Source: Pascua guehoae (taxonomy: Eukaryota > Basidiomycota > Tremellomycetes > Trichosporonales > Trichosporonaceae). Taken from it: DNA of 64,000 bases. The stretch covers positions 613,005-677,004 of the forward strand of contig BCJX01000017.1 in NCBI GenBank assembly GCA_001600415.1, in the 5' to 3' direction. This document shows positions 44,810-55,487 of the stretch, piece after piece; within the stretch, counting starts at the first letter, position 1; each line of letters opens with the position of its first letter. The notes below the pieces were generated by a model. The model had not been told where the DNA came from. It made no database searches and saw only the letters and a program-made list of their open reading frames with translations. Position numbers and translations under genes: made by a program.

Positions 44810-47800
44810 CTAGTAGACCTCGAGGACGTAGCGCTCCTCCTCCTTGAGGTCCTCGATGTACTGCTCTGCCTGCTCGCGGGACATGTCGGTCGCCTCGGTG
44901 AGCGAGGACGCGAGGGCCTCGAACACGTCGGGAACGGGCCATGTGGGGCCACAGAGGTAGAAGGCACCGCCGGGACGGCCGCTGGTGCCGAGCAGGAGGC
45001 TCGAGAGGAGCTTCTTGTCCTCGGTCATCTTGTGCTGGATGTACACCTTGTTGGGGCCGTCACGCGAGAATGCAAGACCAGCGTGGGCAATGATGCCCGC
45101 GTCGAGGTAGGCCTCAATGTCGCTTCCGTACAGGAACTCGGTGCTGGCGTGGCGCGCGCCAAAGTAGTAGTACAGGGGTCCGAGGTCCTCGAGGCCCTGC
45201 TCGCGCTGCCATGCGCGGTGCTGCATAAAGGCACGGAAGGGGGCGGCACCGGTACCAAGACCCGCCATGATGACGGGGGCGCGGTGGTCGTCGGGCAGCT
45301 TCATGACGGAAGGCTTGATGCTGACCGTGACGGTGGCACCGGGCGTGAGGTCGTTGAGGTAGCGCGTGCACTGACCAAAGCGCTGGCGGCCCTTGGAGTC
45401 GACCCAGTCAACGGTAACAATGAGAAGCTCGACCTTGTCGCCGACCGCGGCCTGGCTCGAGGCAATCGAGTAGTGGCGGGGCTTGATCTCGGGGACGAGC
45501 TCGATGAGCTGGGCAAACGTCGGGTGCGCCGAGGGGAAGAGGCGGAGGACGTCGGCAAAGTTGACCGTCTCGTTCTCCGACATGCGCTGGAAGAGCTCTG
45601 CGCCCTCGGGAGCCGAGATAAACTTGAGACGCATGGCCTCGTGGCGGTCGGTGGCGAGCTTGGCAAGCTCGGCGTAGAAGGCCTTGCCGGGCTGGCCAAA
45701 CAGGTCAATGTTCTGCTGGAGGAGCTGGAAGACGGTGCGGGTCGTGACGGTGCCCTCCTGGAGGGGGTTGGGGATCGAGACGACACCGTCGGCGTCGAGG
45801 CCGTACCACTTGCAGAACTCTGCGACCTCGGCCGCGTCGTTCCAGCCGTGGATACCGATAGCCTCGCCAATGGCGTACGTGAGACCGGTGCCGGCCGTGT
45901 CGAGCTCGAGGTGGAAGACGTTGCGGTCGTAGGTGAGCGGCGTGAGGCGGCGGTTCTCGGTGACCTTGACGAGGAAGGTCTCCTCGGCAAGCTCGGGGGC
46001 GAGCGCCTCAATGCCCGGCGTGACATCGTCGCCGTCGACCGTCTTGGCGTCGGGAACGGCAAAGGCCTCGCGGAAGAAGAGGTGGCGGGCCGCAAGCTCC
46101 CAGTTGGAGAGCTCGGGCGCGGGGCCCTCCTCGAGCGCGGCAGGCTCGATGGCGTCCCACGACCAGGCGTCCTTGGTCTTGCCGACCTTTTCGGGGTCGA
46201 CCTCCCAGGCCGCAACAACGTTGGGCGGGATCTCCATGAGGCCAGCCTGGGCCTCCTCGATGGGGTCGCGGGGGAGAAGACCGTGGTGGAACGCATCGAG
46301 GACCTTCCACATACCCTTGGGCAGCTTCTGGGAGCCAGAGTAGAGAAGGAGGAAGGCAACCTGCTCGCGGATGGGGTTGAGCGGGCACGTGGCGTCGACG
46401 TCGAGGAGGAAGACACGGATCTTCTTGTCCTGGATCGTCTGGATCTCGGCAGCAGACAGCTTGGTGCCGACCTCCTCCTCAACCCAAGGGAGCTCGAGGA
46501 CAAGCGTCGCGCCCTCCTTGGCGGTGGCGAGGACGTCGGTGTGCTTGAGCACGGCGGCGTCCGACACCCAGATCAGGTCCGAGGGAGTCTGAGCCGACAG
46601 GGCCGGGGCGGGGCCGTTGTTGGACAGCGAGAGCACCGACTTGAAGCCGTTGATCCACGACGAGCCGTAGACGGCAAGCGCGGTGGTGAGGGTGGGCGAC
46701 GCGGCGAAGAGGTGGGCAAGGAGCTGGGGGAGGGGTGCGGAGGTGGCGGTGTAGAACGAGACCGTCTTGGCCGACGACGCCTCCTCGGCAGCGACAGTGG
46801 TCGTGGCCTTGACGGTGGGGAAGACGGCCGAGCTCGAGTGAGGTGCCGAGTAGAGGAGGGCGAGGACGAGGGCCTTGAGGGCCTCGGCGTCGGCGCGCGA
46901 GGGGCCGACGACGGTCACGGTGCGCTTGCTCTCGCCGGTGAGGGCGGCGAAAAGGGCCTCGGGGGAAGGGGTGAGGGTGTTGAGGACGACCTTGGGGCCG
47001 GTGATGCGCTGAGCAACGTTGCTCGAGACGGCAAGGAAGAGCTCGTTCGAGTTGTTGTCGTTGGAGACGGTAAACTCAGAGTAAGAGCCAGCCGAGGGGA
47101 ACGAGTAGGCGGTGATCTCACGTGCCGAGTAGGTCGACTCGACAATGTGGATAACCTTGCCTGGGGCAGTGTAGAGGTGGGCAGAGGTGGGGACAACGTT
47201 GGCGCCGGCCGAGAAGACCACGTCCCAGTCCTCGGGGAGGGCGGTGAGGGCCTTGAGGACACCGGGGGCGGCGAGGGCATCCTCGAGCTCGAGCGAGGCC
47301 GAGGTGGCCGTGGCCGCAACGTGGATCACGACGTCGCCGTTAATCGAGGACAGGTAAGGAGCGAGGTAAGAGAGTGTGGTGGCACTGGCAAAGACGGAAA
47401 TCTTGCCCTGGCCGGCCTTGTTGGCGTAGCCAGCAAGCTCGAGACCTGCACCCTCACGCGTCTGGACGGGGTGGACCTTGCCGACAGCACCGGCAACGTG
47501 GTTGGCGTCCCACGACGCGAGGCGGCGGCCAAAGCCGACCTCGACCGCGTCGTCGTACACCCACACGGCCTGAGAGTTCTGCACAGCAAGCGCCTCGAGG
47601 ACGTCGATGGCCGACGCGACAACATTCGCACCGGGGGCAGTGGTCGGGAGTGCTGCCTGCGCATTCAAGAGCGAAGCAGTGTATCCGGGCTCGGAGGGGA
47701 GGAGGGAGCGAGATTCAGTGGTGGGTGTAGAGGTGCCTGTCAAGTTCTTGTCGCCAGCCTCCGAGACGGCTGTGCTCGACGAAGACCAGATCGAGGCGGG

Positions 47801-47881
47801 TGTGGCAGTGCCGTCCACAAGCTTGTGGGCGAGGGCACCGAGAGTGTCGGCGGGGAGGGGGGAAGCGCCGGTGGTAGCCAT
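44810..47881 (-). CDS. MET10: Sulfite reductase [NADPH] flavoprotein (alpha) component
   Basis: Supplies electrons from NADPH to the hemoprotein subunit (MET5) that reduces sulfite to sulfide in cytosolic sulfur assimilation. A single exon of 1023 residues, very near the yeast length. The N-terminal half resembles the pyruvate:ferredoxin oxidoreductase-type domains found in fungal MET10 (VVASAIDVLEALA; VWVYDDAVEVGFGRRLASWD). The C-terminal half is a ferredoxin-NADP reductase-like module. It has the FAD motif PRHYSIASS, the NADP-pyrophosphate motif GLGTGAAPFRAFMQHR, the FYLCGPTWPVPDVFEAL segment, and a terminal aromatic residue (VLEVY). No flavodoxin FMN domain is expected here and none is seen. 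The lack of introns and strong codon bias suggest high expression. An antisense open frame of 1081 codons is a shadow of that bias. Confidence 0.96.
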   Translation of the reverse strand: MATTGASPLPADTLGALAHKLVDGTATPASIWSSSSTAVSEAGDKNLTGTSTPTTESRSLLPSEPGYTASLLNAQAALPTTAPGANVVASAIDVLEALAVQNSQAVWVYDDAVEVGFGRRLASWDANHVAGAVGKVHPVQTREGAGLELAGYANKAGQGKISVFASATTLSYLAPYLSSINGDVVIHVAATATSASLELEDALAAPGVLKALTALPEDWDVVFSAGANVVPTSAHLYTAPGKVIHIVESTYSAREITAYSFPSAGSYSEFTVSNDNNSNELFLAVSSNVAQRITGPKVVLNTLTPSPEALFAALTGESKRTVTVVGPSRADAEALKALVLALLYSAPHSSSAVFPTVKATTTVAAEEASSAKTVSFYTATSAPLPQLLAHLFAASPTLTTALAVYGSSWINGFKSVLSLSNNGPAPALSAQTPSDLIWVSDAAVLKHTDVLATAKEGATLVLELPWVEEEVGTKLSAAEIQTIQDKKIRVFLLDVDATCPLNPIREQVAFLLLYSGSQKLPKGMWKVLDAFHHGLLPRDPIEEAQAGLMEIPPNVVAAWEVDPEKVGKTKDAWSWDAIEPAALEEGPAPELSNWELAARHLFFREAFAVPDAKTVDGDDVTPGIEALAPELAEETFLVKVTENRRLTPLTYDRNVFHLELDTAGTGLTYAIGEAIGIHGWNDAAEVAEFCKWYGLDADGVVSIPNPLQEGTVTTRTVFQLLQQNIDLFGQPGKAFYAELAKLATDRHEAMRLKFISAPEGAELFQRMSENETVNFADVLRLFPSAHPTFAQLIELVPEIKPRHYSIASSQAAVGDKVELLIVTVDWVDSKGRQRFGQCTRYLNDLTPGATVTVSIKPSVMKLPDDHRAPVIMAGLGTGAAPFRAFMQHRAWQREQGLEDLGPLYYYFGARHASTEFLYGSDIEAYLDAGIIAHAGLAFSRDGPNKVYIQHKMTEDKKLLSSLLLGTSGRPGGAFYLCGPTWPVPDVFEALASSLTEATDMSREQAEQYIEDLKEEERYVLEVY

Positions 47882-50463
47882 TTTGGAGTTGGCGAGAGGG
47901 GTAGAGAGAGGGAGGAGGAGAGGGGGGGAAGAGAGATGAAAAGAGTGTCTACTTAGCTAACACGGTGCTTTAACGACGGCTGGCTCACGCACGACTTCCG
48001 TCCCACGCACGACTCTTCGAGATGGGCTGCCAACTGATGGTGAAGAACTGACTGGTAGCGCAATCGCCACTGTCACCTTCCCAATATGCCACGTGCGGAT
48101 CAAAAATGGCGTGCTTGTTGCTCACTCGGTGCCTGAGTGTCACCCAGGAACCCTGCATGCCCCTTTTCCAAGAACCCCGGGGGGCGGACTAGCCCGGGCC
48201 GACACCCGCTGAGCGCTGGGCTGCTGCTGCCCCAGTGCACGACCATTTTCAGGCACAGACTACTTTGGCCCCACTTGAATGCCGCCGATGCCGATCCTCC
48301 GGGGTGATTCATCCGAGAGTTTTGGATTCCTCATCACGAAAAGACGCCTTTGCTTCGGCGTTGAGAATTCGGAGTGGATTGGGGAATGGAGCACGTCTCA
48401 AGCACGCACTTGGAACATGCAACACGAATGCCACAAACCTACAAATCCCAACAACGCTGTTGGAGCTCGTCACCGCCAAGCCCCCACGGGGCCATCCAGC
48501 TTGGAAGCGGGGAGAGCTAACATGCATGATGCAGACCAGCTGATCAGCGTCAGTTGCATCACTGGCGCTTCATCTCCGCTCCATCCGTCATGTTGCCGGC
48601 AAGCGAGCCTGCGCTAGCGAGCAGACCTCCGGGGCATGCAACCGAAGTGTGCGGGGATGGCCAGACAACACCACACACAACAGCAACGGTTGGGTCTGTG
48701 CACTGCTTATTCCAGCACATTGACTCCTGACGTCACCTACACATACATACACAGCCATGATCGGCCGCGAACGATCCCCGAGCTTACAGCAGCATGGACG
48801 ACGCGGAAGGCACAAGCTCATCACCATCACCGACTGTCATACTGTATGTCTGAGTGGCAAAACCTGGTGTCACTATTATCCCCAGCTTGACAGCAGACAA
48901 ACCTCGTCGTGACGACATTATCCATTGGCGGGACGAGTAAAGTTTATGGCAATGGCGTCTCGAAGACTGCAGCCATGGAAGGCGACATCGTTGGAGAGGG
49001 AGGAGACTATCTGACAGAACAAACAACCGCAGTGCAAACAACCCCAGTGAAAAGGTCTCGCTCGTCCGGAGCTCGGACGTGGTGGATGTTGGGATGAAAA
49101 GGCGAGCCGCACGAGCCCGTCGCCGTCGCCTAGCACGAGCATGCTGTGTGGCACTATTCCACCTCGGCTAAACTCGACAAGCCGTAGGTCAATTCAATGA
49201 CCCGACACAACCTGCGTCGAGTCATCGACCAACTCTAGAAGTGGCGCGCAAGTAATAGAACGTCCCTGTGTCAACGGTGGTGGACACGTATGACGAGGCT
49301 AGTGAGGAACATTGCCAAATCGTTCTACAACCTCGTTCTGCGGTCGAGCATGAGGCGACCGACATTTGATCAACCTGGGGCGATGTCATTCGGACCGGAC
49401 GTTGATAGAAGGCATCAAGGTCCGAGGCTTCTTCCCATCCCTCTTGTTGTCGTGAAAGATTGCCAACAAATTAACTGTGTGTGGATCCGAGTGGGTAGCC
49501 CGGCACATGACAGCATGATCGTCCCGGGATGTTGTGGAGGAGTCATCTCGTGTTGTCCCCGTGCATCTTTGCCCAACGTCGTGCTGCTTCGTGCTCTGCG
49601 ATTCGACCTGGATGTGTAACACAATGTCCTGGCCCAAGCATGTTGTCCTTGAGGAAATATCGCTGTAGCTAATTGGGCTCACGGCCAGCCGAGCACACCA
49701 GGTCGGGTGATAGCTGGCGCGATGATCACACCCGGGTAGCATAGGAATGGGGTGCGCCATGCTGCGTAGCTTTCGTCGATGTACCTTTGCCACGAGGTGG
49801 GTGCTATCGTGCTTCCCACTCTGGCAGTCCTGCTTTATCACCTTTACTTAATGGTGTGCGGCAGTTGGATATGTACAGGTATGTCCGAAAAGTCATGAGG
49901 CTATCCCATTAAGCTCGGGCACGCCCAAAGTCCATAAGGAGGCGCGCGGGATATATGGGATACAACAGACAGGAAACAGTGGTGTGTCCACATGCTGTGC
50001 AACTGCATTGGTCTAGAGAGTGTCCATGCTCAACTTGGACGAGATAGAGCTCAAAGTGGCAGTCTCAAGGCTTTCCGGACGCACCTGTATGTGTGCCAGC
50101 AGGGGGAAGGAAGTGGACAGGAGCTGTTGAACTGAGGAGGAAATGGGCAGGAGTTGTTGGGGCAGGAGTTGTTGTAGAGCGACGCATAGAATGAGTGGGC
50201 GTGGGCGCGAGTATATGCAGAGCGTACGGCGGTGCCTCAAGCGTACGTGTGACGGTGCGTGCGTGCCAGGCTCGAGTCATTTAGCAGGAGTGCTCATGCC
50301 AGTCAAGGAATCAGTCGTATCTGGAGATGGACCAGAGCTGCTCAATCAACCAACGCTCTTCATCGTACTCGTTTACATCAGAAAGGACTGACAACTACAA
50401 GTGCATCCCAGTCGTGTGCGGTTCACCCAGGAGCAGAGACAGAAGCGCGCCGACGGCGGCGGC
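47882..50463. other. Gene-poor region
   Basis: 2.6 kb upstream of MET10. It must contain the MET10 promoter. No supported gene apart from the fragment at 50001-50080. Base composition is more AT-rich than in the genes. Confidence 0.5.
50001..50080 (+). repeat. Diverged repeat or gene fragment, copy B
   Basis: Partner of the minus-strand sequence at 1-80. Contains tgcattggtctag (50004-50016), an ATG at 50026 and gtggcagtctcaa (50056-50068). From the ATG the peptide MLNLDEIELKVAVSRLSG aligns with MRNLEETELNVAVSTLSR. Weaker similarity extends upstream to about 49930, including GYNRQET versus GYNKRET. The coding frame ends soon after, so this copy is probably a remnant or a first exon ending at the gtatgt at 50088. 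Confidence 0.5.
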
Positions 50464-51815
50464 TTAGACGCATATGCAGTACTTCTGGGTAGCACCATCA
50501 TAAGCCGACTGGCCACCCAGCGACACACCCAAATGGTATGCGTCGGCGGCCCGGATGCAAGACACCCTATCGAGGGCCGGGCGAGGGTTGCACACCTCCT
50601 TCATGCAGGTCATAAACGCCGCGTCGCACGCGGCCTTGGTCTTGGTGCAGTCGCCATAGCACCGGTCGTGCCCCTCGCATACGTGTCGGGAATGAAGTCG
50701 AAGCTATTCTGAGGACCGCACCCGTTGATCGTGACGAGGACGCCGTTTTGCTTGATCTTTTGTCCGCTCGCGCACCGGCCGGCGGGCGCGGGCGTCGCTG
50801 GCTTGCCTCCCGCCTCGCCTTGTTCGCCGCCGCCCCCAGCGTCCCCACCACCGGTGTCGCCGCCTCCAGTGTCTCCGCCCCCGATTTCCCCACCTCCGCC
50901 GCCTCCAGTGTCCCCGCCNNNNNNNNNNNNNNNNNNNNNNNNNNNNNNNNNNNNNNNNNNNNNNNNNNNNNNNNNNNNNNNNNNNNNNNNNNNNNNNNNN
51001 NNNNNNCCACCACCACCACCACCACCACCAAACAACTTTGTCCAAGTATTCTTCCCCACAATCCCATCCGCCTCGAGCCCATTAGCCGCCTGATAAGCCA
51101 CCGCCGCCGCCTTGGTCGCCGGCCCAAAGTCCCCATCGACATCGACGCCCAGCAGCGTCTGCGCGGCCTTGACGACGTTCCCCAACGACCCCTGCGCGAC
51201 TTCCTTGAGCAGCGCGCCGAGCGTCGCGAACCCGGGCACACCGTCAGCCGCGAGCCCCTTGCCCGACTGGAAGGCCGTGACCGCGCTCTGGGTCTCGGGA
51301 CCCCAGATGCCGTCCGAGGTGACGTCGTAGCCGTGGTCGTGGAGGAGGTGCTGGAGGGCCTTGATGCGGGACGAGGACGCGCCAGAGCCCGCGAAGGCGC
51401 CGGCGCCGAGGTCGCCCAGGGAGCGCGGGAGGGGGAGCTGGGGTCAGTCGTGCGTCGAGGGTATGACGGGGGGGTAGCAACGTTTAATTCTCGCTCGTCG
51501 TTTTGCTAATACCACTTTGCAATTGCATCCTTCCACAACTCGACGGCCATCCATGCTGCACCGAGTCGTCCTTGCTTCGTGCATGCAATCCCAGCACATG
51601 GCTTCCTAGCTTATCGTTGGGTGGGCTTGTGGAAAGGAGGAGTCACTCACACTGCGCTCAAGGTCGAGATGGGCATCGCGTTTCTCCAGGTGGAAGGATG
51701 CCGCCACCGAGTCGGCGCCGCGCACGTCGACTTGGACCGTGGCGCCGTTGGGCTGCGGGCGGGAAAAGACCGCCGTCGCAAGTGTCACAAGCGGGAGGAG
51801 GATTCGGAAACGCAT
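50464..51815 (-). pseudogene. Secreted protein: two peptidoglycan-binding domains plus phospholipase A2-like tail, frameshifted
   Basis: Exon 1 (51815-51651) encodes a signal peptide (MRFRILLPLVTLATAVFS) and a short acidic pro-region. After a 213-nt intron, exon 2 starts at 51437. It encodes two PG_binding_1-type domains: one with GIWGPETQSAVTAFQ and one with GDFGPATKAAAVAYQ and GIVGKNTWTKLF. A Gly-rich linker follows, broken by the gap 50919-51006, then a Cys-rich phospholipase A2-like region. That region holds NGCG upstream and, in a different frame, HDRCYGDC, CD and spaced Cys, ending YCICV at 50464. The frame changes between about 50680 and 50670, next to the His-Asp pair (50670-50665). 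No intron explains it, so it is either a one-base sequence error in a G run or a true break. The Cys pair that usually precedes the His-Asp is not seen. Calcium-dependent lipase activity is therefore unproven. The domain mix suggests action on bacterial walls and membranes, which is inference. Confidence 0.65.
50919..51006. other. Assembly gap (88 N) in a Gly-linker repeat
   Basis: 88 N inside the Gly-rich linker of the secreted protein. On the plus strand it is flanked by cctccagtgtccccgcc-like units on one side and (cca)n on the other. The true length, and so the linker length, is unknown. Confidence 0.98.
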
Positions 51816-53406
51816 CGTGTTCGCCTTGGATGGGAATAAAATGGGGGAAGCGTCAGCTTTTAAGTATTTCCCGTCACGCAGCTGGGAGGCGACGACGACG
51901 ACCAGACATTGACATACTTTAGAGTGACAATGAGGACGAAAACGCCGTGTTTGGGCATGTCCCAGGTGGTAACCAGGTCCTGTTTCCATGCCACATTGGC
52001 CGACGTCTTGGCATACAAGAAAGTTCCAGGGGGGTGAGGTTTGACGCATTGACGGCCATATGTGACCGTCTTCGCAGTGAGGTGTAACTGTCAAGGGGGT
52101 TCAGTGACACCAGCCTCCTCCTTCCAAATGCTTTCAGTATATAAACTTTGAAACATGCCAAGAACGCGACGAGACAGACCGAACTGTGCCTCTTGGACGG
52201 ACACCTGAATGTTTTCAGTCAGGTCCACGGCGCGTTACATTTTAACACGAGTGGTCCTTGGACACGAGCGGCCAACTTCATCATCGTCGGCGGCCGACGA
52301 CGAGTACGAGCAAGAGGCACCGTGGGCCGGAAAGCCCGGAGACGTTTATGATGCGGTTGCTAGTGCACTACCAGGTACATGTTTGAGTGCCACCAAGAGC
52401 ATGACTGCCACCAACTGCCTGCCACCAAAGTCGCTCATCACCAAATCGCGACTGGATCAGCCATGCAACCACCCCCAAACGGACCATAAACATCACCCCC
52501 AATCGAACCATAAACACCACCTCCACGCGGCCACCGAAAACAGGATAACGATAGTCAAAGGGACGTCAGACAGAACATTTGCCTTTTCTTTGTTTTCTTT
52601 TCGCGTCGGTGTCGCAGGTATTCGCGAAGCCAAACCCAGGCTCCTCCTCTTGGTATAAGGAGGAAAACATTGGGAGCGTAGGCATCGTGGGTGCCGCAGC
52701 TTTGGTACGACACGTTGGAATCCACCTGTTGCCATCTGCTGCTAGCAACATGCTTCATTGGGAGAATCGTTGTGGGTGGGGGAACGGGTTTAGAGAGTGC
52801 AACTCAGCAGCTGGGGACAAATTTGTACCCTCTTGCGAGTCCAAGGTATACATTGTTCTACAAAGGGCACGAGTCCCAGATACATCACGACGTAAAGCAG
52901 GTAACAGGGAACGAAATGTAATCCGTCTCTTGCCCTTGTGCCCCGTTTGACCTTTGCCCTTGATGGTCACTACCGTGTGGCGACCGCGATGAAGACGCAA
53001 TGAATAACATCGTATATGAATTTTCGTCGTCGCCAAGGGCCTGTCGAGTTGACGGCGGAAGAGGATGCAAAGTACCTCGTAGGCCGCGTAGGCCTCGTAG
53101 GCCCGACCTCGGATAACCCGGGGACAGCACTTGCGTCGAGGGTTGAGATCGGTCCTGTCCGGTCGCGCTTGGTATGGGGTGGAAAACCTCACGTAGTGGC
53201 GGGGCGTCTGTCACAAGCATTAACAAATGAATGTTTATGTGCCATGGCCTCCCTCCTACCCTTGTCGACGCCTCCGAATCCATGCTTTGATGCGCCCCAA
53301 CGGACGCGGCAGGCAGTGGTACCGCTCAACATTGAGTGAACCTTCGGACTGCGTTGCAGCCGACGTTCCAGATGCCCCCACTGAGGCCACCGCTGGACGA
53401 TCGTCC
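51816..53406. other. Intergenic
   Basis: 1.6 kb between two minus-strand genes. No supported gene except a possible 3' exon of the next gene at 53256-53468. Confidence 0.45.
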
Positions 53407-55083
53407 TCAGGTTCTACGTCTGAAAGACCCTCCGGGAGGTACGGACCGAAGCCCATGACGCGCTCCAAGGCTTTGGCATACAGTTCGGCACGTTGGTATG
53501 CACCCGTCGTGCCTGCGAGGACAGTGGCAAATAGCGGTGGCGCCCGTCAGGTCGATAGTGGGCTGCTGCCAATCGGGGACGCCCGAAACCTCGACGCGGA
53601 ATACGTTATATGGCGGCCGGTGCAGGACAATTCGTGGACGGCGGTCAGCTGCCAATGTGTTGAGCAGGGGGTTGTAGGGAACCTCGATTGGGATTTTCCC
53701 AGCCGGGATCACAGGGGCGGGGGATCGAAGACGCGCGAGGCCACGATACCCCGGAAACGAGATGCGGAGGGCCTGCTCGATCTCGGCATGTAGACCCTCT
53801 CTGGCGCGCACAAAGGTCGTGGCTGCTGCTAGGATGCGTCCCTGAACCGACAGCGAATGGCTGGCATCCACAAGGACGGCGGCACGCCCGCCAGGACTGA
53901 TATGGCCTCGTGCGAGCGTCCGGGTACCCGAAGATGACAAGAGGAGGACCTTAAAGGTGTCGAAGGAAACCAGGTGGGCATAGTAGCCGCCCTCTCCCAC
54001 TCGCCCACGCTCGGCAGGGGCAGTGGTTGTCGCCAACCTCAGGCCGAGACCAAGGGCGCCCAAGGAGCCATCCCGGGGCCGTGTCTCGTACGCTGGATGG
54101 GGATCGACATTTGGGGAGGGGATGACGCTAAGCTCCACCTCTGGGGGAGCTCAGGGGGAGCCCTGTGGCATGGGCGGTGCAGACAATGGCTCTGATGGTG
54201 CACTATCATCTGCCGATGCCTGTGCCCCACGGTTGGGAGCTGCAAGAGCTCCAGGACCTGGCACTGTTGGAGCAGGCCTCGCCAGCGGGTAGGGGTGCTG
54301 CGACCGCGATGCCCAGTAGCACGAACCACGGTAGCCACAGAGCCCCTTGCTGGGGCACACGTGCTCGCCCTTGGCAATGGCAGCCAGCCTGAGCTCTTCA
54401 TCCTCACACGGCGGTCGTGTCTCGGTGGCTTCGAGATAGACGTCGTAGAGAAGGTCGATATAGTACGCTACCTCGTCCTTGCGCCACTGTGGGGTGAGGC
54501 TGTGGTAGTCGTACTCGTGGGTTTTGAACGACACGGCGACGGGCTCGGTCCACCAGCCTGGCATGGTCCTGTCGTCGGGCTGGTCAAACTGGAGCACGTA
54601 CTGGCCGGGCTCGAGGGGGATGATGCGCGGTGGCCGTGAGTCGGACTTGTGTGCGGGTGTGGGGTTGGCGACTCGACGGCGTCGCATGCGCTGTGCGCCC
54701 GATGGCCCGAGCGCCGTGTCGTGAAAGAGGGCCTTGGCAGGTGTCGCCCACAAACTCAGCTGGGCAGCGTACCACTCCAACTCCTTGAACCGCCACTCGG
54801 GAGTCGAATCGTGTGCGACCCACTCGACGCTGCCGTCGCCGTCAAAGAGAAACACAGCGGCGGGCGTTTTGGGATCCGCCGCGTCTGAAAATGACACCGA
54901 GAGCGCTCCGGGCCCCACCGACTTGAAGGTTGGATAGCGGTCGATGGCTTCGGGCGGCGCTTGCTTGTCAAGGACGGCGGTGATCTCTTCCCAGAGCTTG
55001 ACTTGGAATGCGTACAGATTGGAAGCGAGACCGCAATCCGTCGAGGTACGGAAGGTCGCCATGGGAGTGGTGGGCGTGGACAT
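53407..55083 (-). CDS. Hypothetical protein with in-frame TGA or short intron
   Basis: The frame from the ATG at 55083 (MSTPTTPMATFRTS) runs to 53407 and is interrupted only by a TGA at 54153-54151. Protein-like sequence continues in the same frame after it (PPEVELSVIPSPNVDPHP). A 63-nt intron with a weak GTGCAC donor (54203) and a good pyrimidine-CAG acceptor (54141) would remove the TGA and keep the frame, giving about 537 residues. The N-terminal part has many aromatic residues (NLYAFQVKLWEEI; WRFKELEWYAAQLSLW; YHSLTPQWRKDEVAYYIDL) and a small Cys cluster (CPSKGLCGYRGSCYW). The middle is Pro/Ala/Ser-rich. I do not recognise the family. The C-terminus may instead use another frame at 53468-53256. 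Confidence 0.55.
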
Positions 55084-55487
55084 GGCAGTAGTGAGTGTTA
55101 TGGAGGCTGTAAGCAACACATGTGTCGCAGGTGTTGAAAGTGGGTTCGATGCAACGCTGAGGCTGGGTTGTTGGTCTTTATTGTCTGGAGACCAAAGGTG
55201 GGCCAGGGACATTCCTCGCGTCGATCGGGTCGATCGGCTGATAAGATAATTTGCCGACCTTGCCGAGACGAACGAGACGCCACTGTTGCTCGCCATTGGT
55301 CCGCTGTCATTCATGTGTCCTTGACACGCTCTGACGGCGTTCCGGGTCGGGTCCAAACCCGCAGTTGCCGGAGACGATCCACGAGCCGCACTGTTCGTTT
55401 CAGGTGGCTATGATGTCGGAGGACGCGACTGATATATAGTCACGAGGCCGCAATGTAGCTGTGGCATACTGTCTATTGTCAAGCACC
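55084..55487. promoter_or_regulatory. Divergent promoter region
   Basis: 404 bases between the starts of the hypothetical gene (minus) and the RING gene (plus). A short cgatcgggtcgatcgg palindromic cluster at about 55220-55240 is the only feature noticed. Confidence 0.4.

Noticed and set aside
44711..47956. Plus-strand open frame of 1081 codons opposite MET10
   Set aside because: It mirrors the sulfite reductase gene. Strong C/G preference in the third codon position removes stops from the opposite strand. The translation is a Val/Gly/Glu/Arg-rich string without domain features.
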